A DNA stretch of 9,772 nucleotides, taken from assembly GCA_021793055.1 (NCBI GenBank), contig JAJYTL010000098.1, positions 1-9,772 on the forward strand, in the 5' to 3' direction. Of the stretch, positions 1-6,045 are shown piece after piece (position 1 is the stretch's first letter; every line of letters starts with the position of its first letter). This stretch comes from Pseudomonadota bacterium. Its GTDB lineage: Bacteria; Pseudomonadota; Alphaproteobacteria; Ferrovibrionales; Ferrovibrionaceae. The position numbers and the translations under genes are program-made. The notes beneath the pieces are model-generated. The model did no database searches, had not been told where the DNA came from, and saw only the letters and a list, made by a program, of their open reading frames with translations.

Positions 1-905
1 GGCCGATTGCCGAGGCCATTGCTACCTATTTGAACGTGCCGCTGACCAAAGCCAGCGTACGCCGTTTCTCGGACATGGAAGTGTTCGTCGAAATTCACGA
101 AAACGTGCGCGGCGAGGACGTCTTCGTCATTCAATCGACCTCCTATCCGGCAAACGACAACCTGATGGAGTTGCTGGTCTGCCTCGATGCCCTGAAACGC
201 GCCTCGGCGCGGCGCATCACGGCCGTGGTGCCCTATTACGGCTATGCCCGCCAGGACCGCAAGCCCGGTCCGCGCACGCCGATCTCAGCCAAGCTCGTCG
301 CCAACCTGATTACCAGCGCCGGCGCCAGCCGCATCCTGACCTTGGACCTTCACGCCGACCAGATTCAGGGCTTTTTCGACATCCCGACCGATAACCTGTT
401 CGCCGCGCCGGTGATCGTGCGCGACATCAAGGAGCGCTATAACGGCGCCAACCTGGTTATCGTCTCGCCCGACGTCGGCGGCGTGGTCCGTGCCCGCGCC
501 ACTGCGAGACGACTTGACGCCGACCTCGCGATCGTCGACAAACGGCGCGAGCGGGCTGGCGTGTCCGAAGTGATGAACATCATCGGCGACGTCGACGGCC
601 GGGATTGCGTCCTGGTCGACGATATCGTCGATTCCGCCGGGACGTTGTGCAATGCCGCCAACGCGCTGATCGAGAAGGGCGCGAGCTCGGTTTCGGCCTA
701 TGTCACCCACGGCGTGCTGTCGGGCGGGGCCGTGGCCCGGGTCGCGGCCTCGGTCTTGAAGGAATTGGTCATTACCGACAGTATCATGGCCACCGAAGCG
801 GTGCGGCTTTCGCACAATATACGGCAAATCTGCGTCGCGCCGTTGATCGGCGAGGCGATGCGCCGGATCAGTGAGGAATCCTCGGTTTCCAGCCTGTTCA
901 TTTGA
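1..905 (+). CDS. prs: Ribose-phosphate pyrophosphokinase (PRPP synthase), 5'-partial
   Basis: Makes 5-phosphoribosyl-1-pyrophosphate from ribose 5-phosphate and ATP in the cytoplasm, feeding purine, pyrimidine, histidine, tryptophan and NAD synthesis. The reading frame is open from base 3, where the codons give PIAEAIATY before LNVPL. The real start is therefore off the left edge and the TTG at 30 is internal. About 300 residues are visible, with perhaps 10 missing compared with the usual 310-320. Visible signatures are FSDMEVFVEIHENVRG near the start, the ATP-site loop RQDRKPGPRTP (about visible residue 83), DLHADQIQGFF (about 115), VSPDVGGVVRAR, the flexible-loop KRRERAG (about 180), and the PRPP-binding motif DCVLVDDIVDSAGT (about 201-214). 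It heads the co-directional row into rplY, 30 bases downstream. Family identity is secure; only the N-terminus is unseen. Confidence 0.97.
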   Translation, partial: PIAEAIATYLNVPLTKASVRRFSDMEVFVEIHENVRGEDVFVIQSTSYPANDNLMELLVCLDALKRASARRITAVVPYYGYARQDRKPGPRTPISAKLVANLITSAGASRILTLDLHADQIQGFFDIPTDNLFAAPVIVRDIKERYNGANLVIVSPDVGGVVRARATARRLDADLAIVDKRRERAGVSEVMNIIGDVDGRDCVLVDDIVDSAGTLCNAANALIEKGASSVSAYVTHGVLSGGAVARVAASVLKELVITDSIMATEAVRLSHNIRQICVAPLIGEAMRRISEESSVSSLFI

Positions 906-935
906 GCGGCGGGAAGACAGACAAGGAGAAGCAGG

Positions 936-1589
936 ATGAGTGAGATCGCATCCATCGCTGCCGCGCCGCGGCAGCTCGCGACCAAGGGCGCGGTCAAGGC
1001 AATCCGCCGCGCCGGCCAAGTGCCCGGCATCGTTTATGGCGGCGGCGAGACGCCGGAAACGATCGCGCTCGATACCCGCGCCGTCACCCGGGCGATGGCC
1101 CACGGGCGGTTCACCAGCACGATCTTCGATCTCGACCTCGGCGGCCGCAAGCTCCGCGTGCTGCCGCGCGACGTGCAGCTCGACCCGGTGACCGATCGGC
1201 CGCTGCACGTGGATTTCATGCGCATCGCGAGCGGCGCCCGCGTCCGCGTCATGATCCCGGTGGTCTTCGTCGGCCAGTCGGCGAGCCCGGGCCTGAAGCG
1301 CGGCGGTGTCATCAATATCGTGCGCCACGAGATCGAATGCTATTGCCCGTCGGAGACGATCCCGGAGCAGCTCACCGCCGATCTTTCGAGCTGCGACATC
1401 GGCGATTCGGTCCATATCAGCAAAGTGGCCCTGCCGGAAGGCGTGACGCCGGTGATCACCGGACGCGACTTCACCATCGTCACCGTCGCGGCGCCGACCG
1501 TCGCCACCGAGGTCGAGGCCATGCCGGCAGCCGAGGCCGCCGCGGAAGGCGAGAAGAAGCCGGAGGAAGGCGCCGCCAAGGCGGGCTGA
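936..1589 (+). CDS. rplY: 50S ribosomal protein L25 / general stress protein Ctc
   Basis: Binds 5S rRNA in the central protuberance of the large ribosomal subunit. At 217 residues it is the long, two-domain Ctc/TL5 form rather than the roughly 94-residue E. coli form. The N-terminal RNA-binding domain (about 1-100) carries RRAGQVPGIVYGG (24-37), VLPRDVQLDPVTDRPLHVDF (75-94) and the DFMRI exit. The C-terminal beta domain (about 101-190) includes the GLKRGGVINIVRHEIE stretch. The end (about 195-217) is a low-complexity Ala/Glu/Lys tail, common in alphaproteobacterial members. The ATG at 936 is supported by an AAGGAGA Shine-Dalgarno at 923-929. It sits between prs and pth, the conserved alphaproteobacterial order, with pth starting 7 bases after its stop. 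Confidence 0.95.
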   Translation: MSEIASIAAAPRQLATKGAVKAIRRAGQVPGIVYGGGETPETIALDTRAVTRAMAHGRFTSTIFDLDLGGRKLRVLPRDVQLDPVTDRPLHVDFMRIASGARVRVMIPVVFVGQSASPGLKRGGVINIVRHEIECYCPSETIPEQLTADLSSCDIGDSVHISKVALPEGVTPVITGRDFTIVTVAAPTVATEVEAMPAAEAAAEGEKKPEEGAAKAG

Positions 1590-1596
1590 CGCCGCG

Positions 1597-2196
1597 ATGC
1601 TGCTTCTCGTGGGCCTCGGGAATCCGGGGCCCGAACACGCCTCGAACCGTCACAATGTCGGCTTCATGGCGGTCGACGCGATTGCCCGCGCGCATGGCTT
1701 CGGCGCGGGCAGGCGCCAATTCCAAGGCCTTGTCGCCGACGGCCATCTCGGCAGCGCGCGCGCGATGCTGCTCAAGCCGATGACCTATATGAACCTCTCG
1801 GGACGTGCCGTGGGCGAGCTTTGCCGTTATTTCCGCATCGCCGCTGCCGACGTGGTGGTCTTTCATGATGACCTCGATCTGCCCCTTGGCAAGATCCGCA
1901 TGAAAGTCGGCGGCGGCAGCGCCGGGCACAACGGTCTCCGCTCGATCGACGCCGAATTCGGCCCCGACTACCGCCGTTGCCGCATCGGCATCGGCCATCC
2001 CGGCACGCGCGAGGCGGTGCTTCACTGGGTGCTCAGGGATTTCGGCGCCGAGGAACGGACCGTCCTGGAGCCGCTGCTCGACGCCATCGCGGCGGAAGCG
2101 CCGCTGCTCGCCGGCGGCAAGGACTCCACCTTCGCATCCAAGGTGGCGCTGCGGATGGCGCCGCCAAAGTCCGACGCGATTTCGGGAAATGCCTGA
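1597..2196 (+). CDS. pth: Peptidyl-tRNA hydrolase
   Basis: Cleaves the ester bond of peptidyl-tRNAs that drop off the ribosome, recycling the tRNA. The 199 residues match the usual 190-200. All family signatures are present: VGLGNPG (5-11, with the conserved Asn9), NRHNVGF with the catalytic His at 19, KPMTYMNLSG (60-69, Asn66), VFHDDLDLPLGKIRMK (88-103) and GSAGHNGLRSI (107-117, Asn112). The ATG at 1597 puts the first motif at residue 5, as is normal. It lies 7 bases after the rplY stop, and its TGA shares one base with the ychF ATG (TGATG at 2194-2198), so the two are probably translationally coupled. The final dozen residues are variable and carry no recognisable motif. Confidence 0.97.
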   Translation: MLLLVGLGNPGPEHASNRHNVGFMAVDAIARAHGFGAGRRQFQGLVADGHLGSARAMLLKPMTYMNLSGRAVGELCRYFRIAAADVVVFHDDLDLPLGKIRMKVGGGSAGHNGLRSIDAEFGPDYRRCRIGIGHPGTREAVLHWVLRDFGAEERTVLEPLLDAIAAEAPLLAGGKDSTFASKVALRMAPPKSDAISGNA

Positions 2197-3296
2197 TGGG
2201 ATTCAAATGCGGCGTCGTCGGCCTGCCCAATGTCGGCAAGTCGACCCTGTTCAACGCGCTGGTCGAGACCGCCAAGGCCCAGGCCGCGAACTACCCCTTC
2301 TGCACCATCGAGCCCAATACCGGCCAGGTCGCGGTGCCCGATCCGCGCCTTGACGTGCTCGGCCGGCTCGCCAAGTCGGCGATCCTGGTGCCGACCCAGC
2401 TCATTTTCGTCGATATCGCGGGGCTGGTGCGCGGCGCCTCCAAGGGCGAAGGCCTCGGCAACCGCTTTCTCGCCCATATCCGCGAAGTCGACATGATCGT
2501 CCATGTCCTGCGCTGCTTCGCGGATTCGAACATCGTGCATGTCGAGGGCCGGGTCGATCCGCTGGCCGATGCCGAGGCGGTCGAGACCGAGCTGATGCTG
2601 GCCGATCTCGAATCGCTGGAGCGGCGCATCCCGGCCGCGAACAAGCGCGCCAAGGGCGGCGACGAGGACGCCAAGGCCGAGATCGCGCTCATGGAGGAAG
2701 CCCTGGCGGCGCTCCGCGAGGGGCGGCCGGCGCGCCTCGCCATCACCGATCCCGAGAAGCAGGAGGCGTTGAAGCGGTTGCAGCTTCTCACCGGCAAGCC
2801 GGTGCTCTATGTCGCCAATATCGACGAGGGCGCGAGCGCGAGCGACGCGGCGCCGCAGCGGATCGCGGCCAAGGCCGCGGCGGAGGGCGCCGGCTTCGTC
2901 ACCATCTCGGCCGCCGTCGAGGCGGAAGTCGCGGAGATCGCCGATCCCGCCGAGCGCCAGGCGTTTCTCGACGCGCTTGGCGTCACCGAGCCGGGCCTCG
3001 CCCGGCTGATCCGGCAAAGCTACGCGCTCCTCAACCTGCTCACCTTCTTCACCGCCGGGCCGAAGGAAACGCGCGCCTGGACGGTGCGGGCCGGCGCGCG
3101 GGCGCCGGAAGCCGCCGGCGTCATCCACACCGACTTCGAGAAGGGCTTCATCCGCGCCGAGGCGATCTCCTACGACGATTATGTCGCCTGCGGCGGCGAG
3201 AGCGGCGCGCGCGAGGCGGGCAAGATCCGGGTCGAGGGCAAGGACTACGTCGTGCAAGAAGGCGACATTCTCCACTTTCGTTTTCAGGTATCCTGA
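2196..3296 (+). CDS. ychF: YchF/OLA1-family translation-associated ATPase
   Basis: TRAFAC-class P-loop nucleotidase that associates with ribosomes and is linked to translation control and stress responses. The frame is open far upstream, but the ATG at 2196, overlapping the pth stop, gives MGFKCGVVGLPNVGKST and 366 residues, the normal length. In order: P-loop GLPNVGKST (9-17), switch region YPFCTIEPN (33-41), G3-like DIAGLVRGASKGEGLGNRF (73-91), a charged helical coiled-coil insertion (about 130-200), and NIDE (208-211). This NxxE replaces the GTPase NKxD, the family hallmark explaining ATP preference. The C-terminal TGS domain (about 280-366) contains FFTAGPKETRAW, GVIHTDFEKGFIRAE and GKDYVVQEGDILHFRF. 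The pth-ychF pairing is common across Proteobacteria. Confidence 0.97.
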   Translation: MGFKCGVVGLPNVGKSTLFNALVETAKAQAANYPFCTIEPNTGQVAVPDPRLDVLGRLAKSAILVPTQLIFVDIAGLVRGASKGEGLGNRFLAHIREVDMIVHVLRCFADSNIVHVEGRVDPLADAEAVETELMLADLESLERRIPAANKRAKGGDEDAKAEIALMEEALAALREGRPARLAITDPEKQEALKRLQLLTGKPVLYVANIDEGASASDAAPQRIAAKAAAEGAGFVTISAAVEAEVAEIADPAERQAFLDALGVTEPGLARLIRQSYALLNLLTFFTAGPKETRAWTVRAGARAPEAAGVIHTDFEKGFIRAEAISYDDYVACGGESGAREAGKIRVEGKDYVVQEGDILHFRFQVS

Positions 3297-3366
3297 CGAC
3301 GGTTCCCGCCAGCGGGCCGAGACCACCGCCGGCGTACTGATTTGTTGCGCGAGAGGGATTCGAGGG

Positions 3367-3819
3367 ATGCTCTATTGGGAAGACTTCTCGGTCGGCCAAG
3401 TGTTCGAGGGCGGACCGCGGCCGGTCACGAAGGAGGAAATCATCGCTTTCGCCAAGCGCTTCGATCCGCAACCCTTCCACATCGACGAGGAAGCCGCGAG
3501 CCGGAGCATCTACGGAGGTCTCATCGCCTCCGGCTGGCACACCATCGGCATGGCCATGCGCATGCTGGTCGATGCGGTCATGAGCCGCTATGCCGCGATC
3601 CCCGCCCCCGGCGTCGACGAGGCGCGCTGGAAGAAGCCGGTACGACCGGGCGACACGCTGTTTCTGCGCGTCGAAATCCTCGAACTCATTCCCTCGCGCA
3701 GCAAGCCCGATCGCGGCGTGGTGCGTTCGCGAGTCACGCTGAACAACCAGAAGGGCGAGGAGGTCCTTACCCTGATGCCGGTGAACCTCTATCGCCGCCG
3801 GCCCGCGGCCAAAGCCTGA
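3367..3819 (+). CDS. MaoC-family hot-dog dehydratase (first of a tandem pair)
   Basis: A single hot-dog domain protein of 150 residues, similar to (R)-specific enoyl-CoA hydratases, which reversibly hydrate trans-2-enoyl-CoA thioesters. The hydratase motif is visible as FDPQPFHIDEEAA, with the expected catalytic Asp33 and His38 five residues apart. It is followed by YGGLIASGWHT (about 49-59) and RWKKPVRPGDTL (about 87-98). The ATG at 3367 is chosen because homology begins at MLYWEDFSVGQ; the frame is open upstream, but that stretch overlaps ychF and is not MaoC-like. A purine-rich AGAGGG about 10 bases upstream may serve as ribosome-binding site. It lies 70 bases after ychF and 12 before its paralogue. 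The exact acyl substrate cannot be inferred; the family also contains mesaconyl-CoA and mycolic-acid dehydratases. Confidence 0.9.
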   Translation: MLYWEDFSVGQVFEGGPRPVTKEEIIAFAKRFDPQPFHIDEEAASRSIYGGLIASGWHTIGMAMRMLVDAVMSRYAAIPAPGVDEARWKKPVRPGDTLFLRVEILELIPSRSKPDRGVVRSRVTLNNQKGEEVLTLMPVNLYRRRPAAKA

Positions 3820-3831
3820 GACGAGGCATTG

Positions 3832-4275
3832 ATGGAATATTTCGATGACATGGCGGTCGGCGCGGTGCGCGAAACCGCCGGCCACACCGTCAGCCGGGAC
3901 GAGATCATGGCCTTCGCCCGCGAGTTTGACCCGCAGCCTTTCCATATCGACGAGGCCGCCGCCAAGGCCGGCCCCTATGGCGACGTCATCGCCTCGGGCT
4001 GGCACACCGCCGCGATGATGATGCGGCTCATCGTCGACCAGTTCGCGGGTCGCGTCGCCTCCGCCGGCTCGCCCGGCTTCGACAATCTGCGCTGGCTGAA
4101 GCCAGTCCGTCCCGGCGATACCTTGCGCGTGCGCTCGACCTGCATCGAAAAGACGCCCTCCAAAAGCCGCCCCAACCTCGGCAGTTGCCGGTTCAACACC
4201 GAAGTTGTGAATCAGAATGATGAAGTTGTAATGAGCCTAACCACGATCGGCATGTATACTCGCAGGCCGCAGTGA
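3832..4275 (+). CDS. MaoC-family hot-dog dehydratase (second of a tandem pair)
   Basis: A 147-residue paralogue of the preceding gene. It shares FDPQPFHIDE, an IASGWHT segment, RWLKPVRPGDTL and a C-terminal segment ending in a Tyr-x-Arg-Arg-Pro motif. Asp33 and His38 fall at the same residue numbers as in the first copy, so both look catalytically competent. The ATG at 3832 has GACGAGG at 3820-3826 at good spacing; the in-frame TTG at 3829 is less likely. The two proteins probably form homodimers or a heterodimer, since paired MaoC domains are usual for bulky acyl-CoA substrates (inference). The last quarter (about 4195-4260) uses unusually AT-rich codons, including GTA, CTA and AAT, compared with the rest of the gene. 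The next gene begins 28 bases downstream. Confidence 0.9.
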   Translation: MEYFDDMAVGAVRETAGHTVSRDEIMAFAREFDPQPFHIDEAAAKAGPYGDVIASGWHTAAMMMRLIVDQFAGRVASAGSPGFDNLRWLKPVRPGDTLRVRSTCIEKTPSKSRPNLGSCRFNTEVVNQNDEVVMSLTTIGMYTRRPQ

Positions 4276-4303
4276 ACCGCCAGCCAGGGGAAGGAAATTC
4301 AGG

Positions 4304-4987
4304 ATGGGCGAGACGATTACACTCAAGGCTTCCGACGGGCATCAGCTCTCGGCCTACCGCGCGGCGCCGAACGGCGCGCCCAAGGCCGGCCTCGTGGTGA
4401 TCCAGGAGATTTTCGGCGTCAACAGCCATATTCGCGAAGTCTGCGACCGCTTCGCCGCCGATGGCTACCTTGCCGTGGCGCCGGCCCTCTTCGACCGCAC
4501 CGAGCGCGGCGTCGAGATCGGCTACACGCCGCCCGACATCGAAAAGGGCCGCGCGCTTCGCGCCAAGGTCTCGACCGAGGGCGCCCTGCTCGACACCGCT
4601 GCTGCACTCGCCGCGATTCAGGCGGACAAGAACGTCGGCAAGATCGGCATCGTCGGCTATTGCTGGGGCGGCACCATCGCCTGGCTCGCGGCGGCCGACA
4701 TCGCGGGCTTCTCGGCGGCGGTCGGTTATTACGGCGGCGGCATCGCGGAAGCGGTGGCGAAGACGCCGAAGATTCCGGTGATCCTGCACTTCGGCGCCCT
4801 GGACCAGTCGATCCCGCTCACCGACGTGGAAAAGGTGCGCGCGCAGCACCCGAAAATCCCGATCTTCGTCTATGACGACGCCGGCCACGGCTTCAGCTGC
4901 GACCACCGCGGCTCCTACAACGCCGGCGCGGCAAAGCTTGCCCGCGAGCGCACCATGACGTTCTTCGCCGAGCACCTCGGCCGCTAA
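4304..4987 (+). CDS. Dienelactone hydrolase family protein (carboxymethylenebutenolidase-like)
   Basis: Alpha/beta hydrolase of 227 residues, the normal size for the family, which classically opens dienelactone to maleylacetate in the modified ortho-cleavage of chlorocatechols. The Cys-Asp-His triad is visible: nucleophile elbow GYCWGG with Cys120, GALDQSIP with Asp167, and DDAGHGF with His195. The conserved Glu35 in VVIQEIFGVN normally interacts with the Cys. A GGGGAAGG Shine-Dalgarno lies about 10 bases before the ATG at 4304. No signal peptide is seen, so it is cytoplasmic. No other aromatic degradation genes are nearby. It therefore need not act on dienelactone, and many housekeeping members have unknown ester or lactone substrates. 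It follows the MaoC pair and ends the left-hand row. Confidence 0.92.
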   Translation: MGETITLKASDGHQLSAYRAAPNGAPKAGLVVIQEIFGVNSHIREVCDRFAADGYLAVAPALFDRTERGVEIGYTPPDIEKGRALRAKVSTEGALLDTAAALAAIQADKNVGKIGIVGYCWGGTIAWLAAADIAGFSAAVGYYGGGIAEAVAKTPKIPVILHFGALDQSIPLTDVEKVRAQHPKIPIFVYDDAGHGFSCDHRGSYNAGAAKLARERTMTFFAEHLGR

Positions 4988-5016
4988 CGCCTGATCCCGA
5001 AAAGCATCGCGCGCTA
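4985..5016. repeat. Fragment of a dispersed TGATCCCGAAA-containing intergenic repeat
   Basis: The 42-base gap between two convergent genes contains TGATCCCGAAA at 4992-5002, identical to 7112-7122. Counting from the stop codon of each upstream gene, 4985-5005 and 7105-7125 match at 18 of 21 positions, so the repeat begins at or inside the stop codon in both. The right half of the larger palindrome seen at 7108-7153 is missing here. It is replaced by a short GCATCGCGCGCTAAAGC stretch, so this looks like a decayed or internally deleted copy (inference). Confidence 0.55.
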
Positions 5017-5029
5017 AAGCCGCCGCGGC

Positions 5030-5791
5030 TCAGCGCCGCTTCTTGCCGCCGCCCTTGTTTCCCGCCCGCCGGGAAACGGGGCGCGGCGCGGGTTTCTTGG
5101 CGGATTTCGTAACCGCCTTGGTCGCCGACCGGCCACCGCCCGAGCGGACGGACGAGCGGGCGGCGGGCCGGGCGGATGGCCGCGCGCCGGATTTCGCCGC
5201 CGTTCCCCGTTTGGCCGCGGTCGCGGCGGCACCCTTCGACACCGGCTTTCGCGCCGCCTTGGCCTTGGCCGCCGTCTTGGCCGGCGTTTTAGCCGAGGCC
5301 TTGGGCTTACCGGTTGTCTTGATCTTGGCTTTGACCTTAGCCACGGGCTTCGCCGCTGCTTTTGGCTTGGCCGCCGGCTTCGGCTTGGCGGCTGGTTTCG
5401 GCTTGGCGGCTGGTTTCGGCTTGGCGGCTGGTTTCGGCTCGGCGGCTGGTTTCGGCTTCGCCGCCGCAGCCCTTCTTTGCGCCACGCCCTTTGCCGCCGC
5501 GGCCTTCGCGGGCGCACGAGGGGCCGCCGCGCGCGGCGCTGGCGCCACGCTCTGGGGCACGAAGGCCTGCGCTTGGCTCCGCTTCGCGAAATAGATCGTA
5601 AGCGTGGCGCGCGGACCTTGCTCAGTCGCTTGCCAAGGACTGATCCACCAGCCGAGGGCGCCGGCGGCGCTCGCGGCCTTCATCGTCTTCTCGAGATGGC
5701 CGGGCGACTTTAACGTCACCTCGGCCCGGTGCCAGCTCGCTTCCGCATCCTGAGGCCGGATTGGAGCCACGCCGAAGCGGTCCCACCACAT
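5030..5791 (-). CDS. Unrecognised protein with a basic Ala/Lys/Pro (KPKPAA-repeat) tail
   Basis: A 253-residue protein that I do not recognise as a named family. The N-terminal part (about 1-80) is Trp-rich (Trp2, 3, 20, 48, 49, 53). It looks like a small alpha/beta domain: strand WHRAEVTL, helix HLEKTMKAASAAG, then GWWISPWQ and strand RATLTIYFA. The rest (81-253) is low complexity with a single acidic residue, Glu118. It contains six KPKPAA-like hexapeptides at 112-147, then Lys/Ala-rich sequence, then an Arg/Ser/Gly-rich end finishing KKRR. Such tails resemble histone H1-like bacterial proteins and Pseudomonas AlgP, so nucleic-acid binding is plausible but inferred only from composition. 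There is no signal peptide. The ATG at 5791 is preceded by AGGGGGG at spacing of about 6. It is divergent from the reductase gene and convergent with the hydrolase. Confidence 0.8.
   Translation of the reverse strand: MWWDRFGVAPIRPQDAEASWHRAEVTLKSPGHLEKTMKAASAAGALGWWISPWQATEQGPRATLTIYFAKRSQAQAFVPQSVAPAPRAAAPRAPAKAAAAKGVAQRRAAAAKPKPAAEPKPAAKPKPAAKPKPAAKPKPAAKPKAAAKPVAKVKAKIKTTGKPKASAKTPAKTAAKAKAARKPVSKGAAATAAKRGTAAKSGARPSARPAARSSVRSGGGRSATKAVTKSAKKPAPRPVSRRAGNKGGGKKRR
5363..5452 (-). repeat. Tandem 18-bp coding repeat (KPKPAA hexapeptide)
   Basis: Five contiguous 18-base units, read on the + strand as CGGCTTGGCGGCTGGTTT. Copies at 5381-5398, 5399-5416 and 5417-5434 are identical. The copy at 5435-5452 differs by one base, giving Glu instead of Lys. 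The copy at 5363-5380 is diverged. The unit is a multiple of three, so gain or loss of copies would keep the frame of the basic-tail protein and only change tail length. Confidence 0.9.
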
Positions 5792-5861
5792 TGTCGCCCC
5801 CCTATGGCTAATTCGCTGATTTTTCTTTCTCTTATGTCTCGGATCAACGAACTTGCGGAAA

Positions 5862-5891
5862 AGAATGGGTCCATTTCCCGCAGGTTGTCAA
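5862..5891 (-). promoter_or_regulatory. Candidate sigma-70-type promoter for the basic-tail gene
   Basis: Read on the - strand, a perfect -35 hexamer TTGACA (5891-5886) is followed after 18 bases by CATTCT (5867-5862), a weak -10 with three of six consensus bases. Transcription would begin near 5855, leaving a leader of about 65 bases before the ATG at 5791. The position in the AT-rich divergent region fits, but the -10 is poor. Confidence 0.35.
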
Positions 5892-5945
5892 AAGTTATTC
5901 AGCAACCGGCCTCGGATTGACCTGAGAACATTCCCTTAAGACCTT

Positions 5946-5974
5946 TTAGCAAATAGAAAATTCTCGCATATTAA
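5946..5974 (+). promoter_or_regulatory. Candidate promoter for the PRISE-type reductase gene
   Basis: TTAGCA (5946-5951) and TATTAA (5969-5974) are separated by exactly 17 bases, each with four of six matches to the sigma-70 consensus. The predicted start near 5981 would give a leader of about 65 bases containing the two hairpins that follow. This is pattern matching only. Confidence 0.3.
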
Positions 5975-5980
5975 AGAGCC

Positions 5981-6041
5981 GGCCGCAGGGCGCGGCCAAG
6001 CCAGACGCCGCCCAGGCGCCGGGCGGAGCGATGGCGGGAGG
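5981..6041 (+). promoter_or_regulatory. 5' leader with two GC hairpins and Shine-Dalgarno
   Basis: Two perfect inverted repeats stand in series before the reductase gene. The first is GGCCGC/GCGGCC at 5981-5997 (5-base loop); the second is CCGCCC/GGGCGG at 6008-6026 (7-base loop). GGGAGG at 6036-6041 lies 4 bases before the ATG at 6046. The second stem ends just before the alternative ATG at 6031 and would hide the weak GGAG serving it, which favours 6046. GC-rich DNA yields such stems by chance, so a regulatory role is unproven. Confidence 0.3.
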
Positions 6042-6045
6042 CGGT

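Larger units (their letters stand above)
5792..6045. other. Divergent intergenic region, AT-richer than its surroundings
   Basis: This 254-base gap separates the leftward basic-tail gene from the rightward reductase gene. Its middle (about 5810-5980) is clearly AT-richer than the GC-rich flanks, as expected for back-to-back promoters. One candidate promoter per direction is listed separately. A 38-codon frame (ATG 5804 to TGA 5920, + strand) crosses it, but its start overlaps the leftward gene's ribosome-binding site and it has no convincing Shine-Dalgarno, so I do not call it a gene. The right end (5981-6041) is a GC-rich leader with two hairpins. Confidence 0.6.

Noticed and set aside
30..32. 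TTG at 30 as the start of prs
   Set aside because: Upstream in-frame codons encode the conserved PIAEAIATY segment, so the gene simply runs off the window edge.
285..1415. Open frame of 376 codons on the - strand across prs and rplY
   Set aside because: It spans two well-identified genes on the opposite strand; its composition (Arg, Asp, His, Gly, Ala) is typical of reverse-frame translation of GC-rich DNA.
3305..3316. Short hairpin (CCCG/CGGG) after ychF as a terminator
   Set aside because: The stem is only four to five base pairs with no T-run, and the next gene follows co-directionally within 70 bases.
2022..3326. Long open frame (434 codons) on the - strand opposite ychF
   Set aside because: It is the antisense shadow of a GC-rich coding gene; it contains no domain motif, while the + strand encodes an unmistakable YchF.
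5363..5452. Regular short repeats, possible CRISPR array
   Set aside because: The 18-base units are contiguous with no spacers, in frame, and encode a hexapeptide; no cas genes are present.
5043..5594. Hydrophobic Ala/Gly/Phe/Leu-rich 183-codon frame on the + strand that looks like a repeat membrane protein
   Set aside because: It is the reverse reading of the Lys/Ala/Pro tail gene. The opposite frame has a good ribosome-binding site, a candidate promoter and a structured N-terminal domain; this one starts without support.
5804..5920. 38-codon small open frame on the + strand in the divergent region
   Set aside because: It has no clear Shine-Dalgarno, its start overlaps the opposite gene's ribosome-binding site, and no recognisable peptide features are visible. 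Kept only as a remark.
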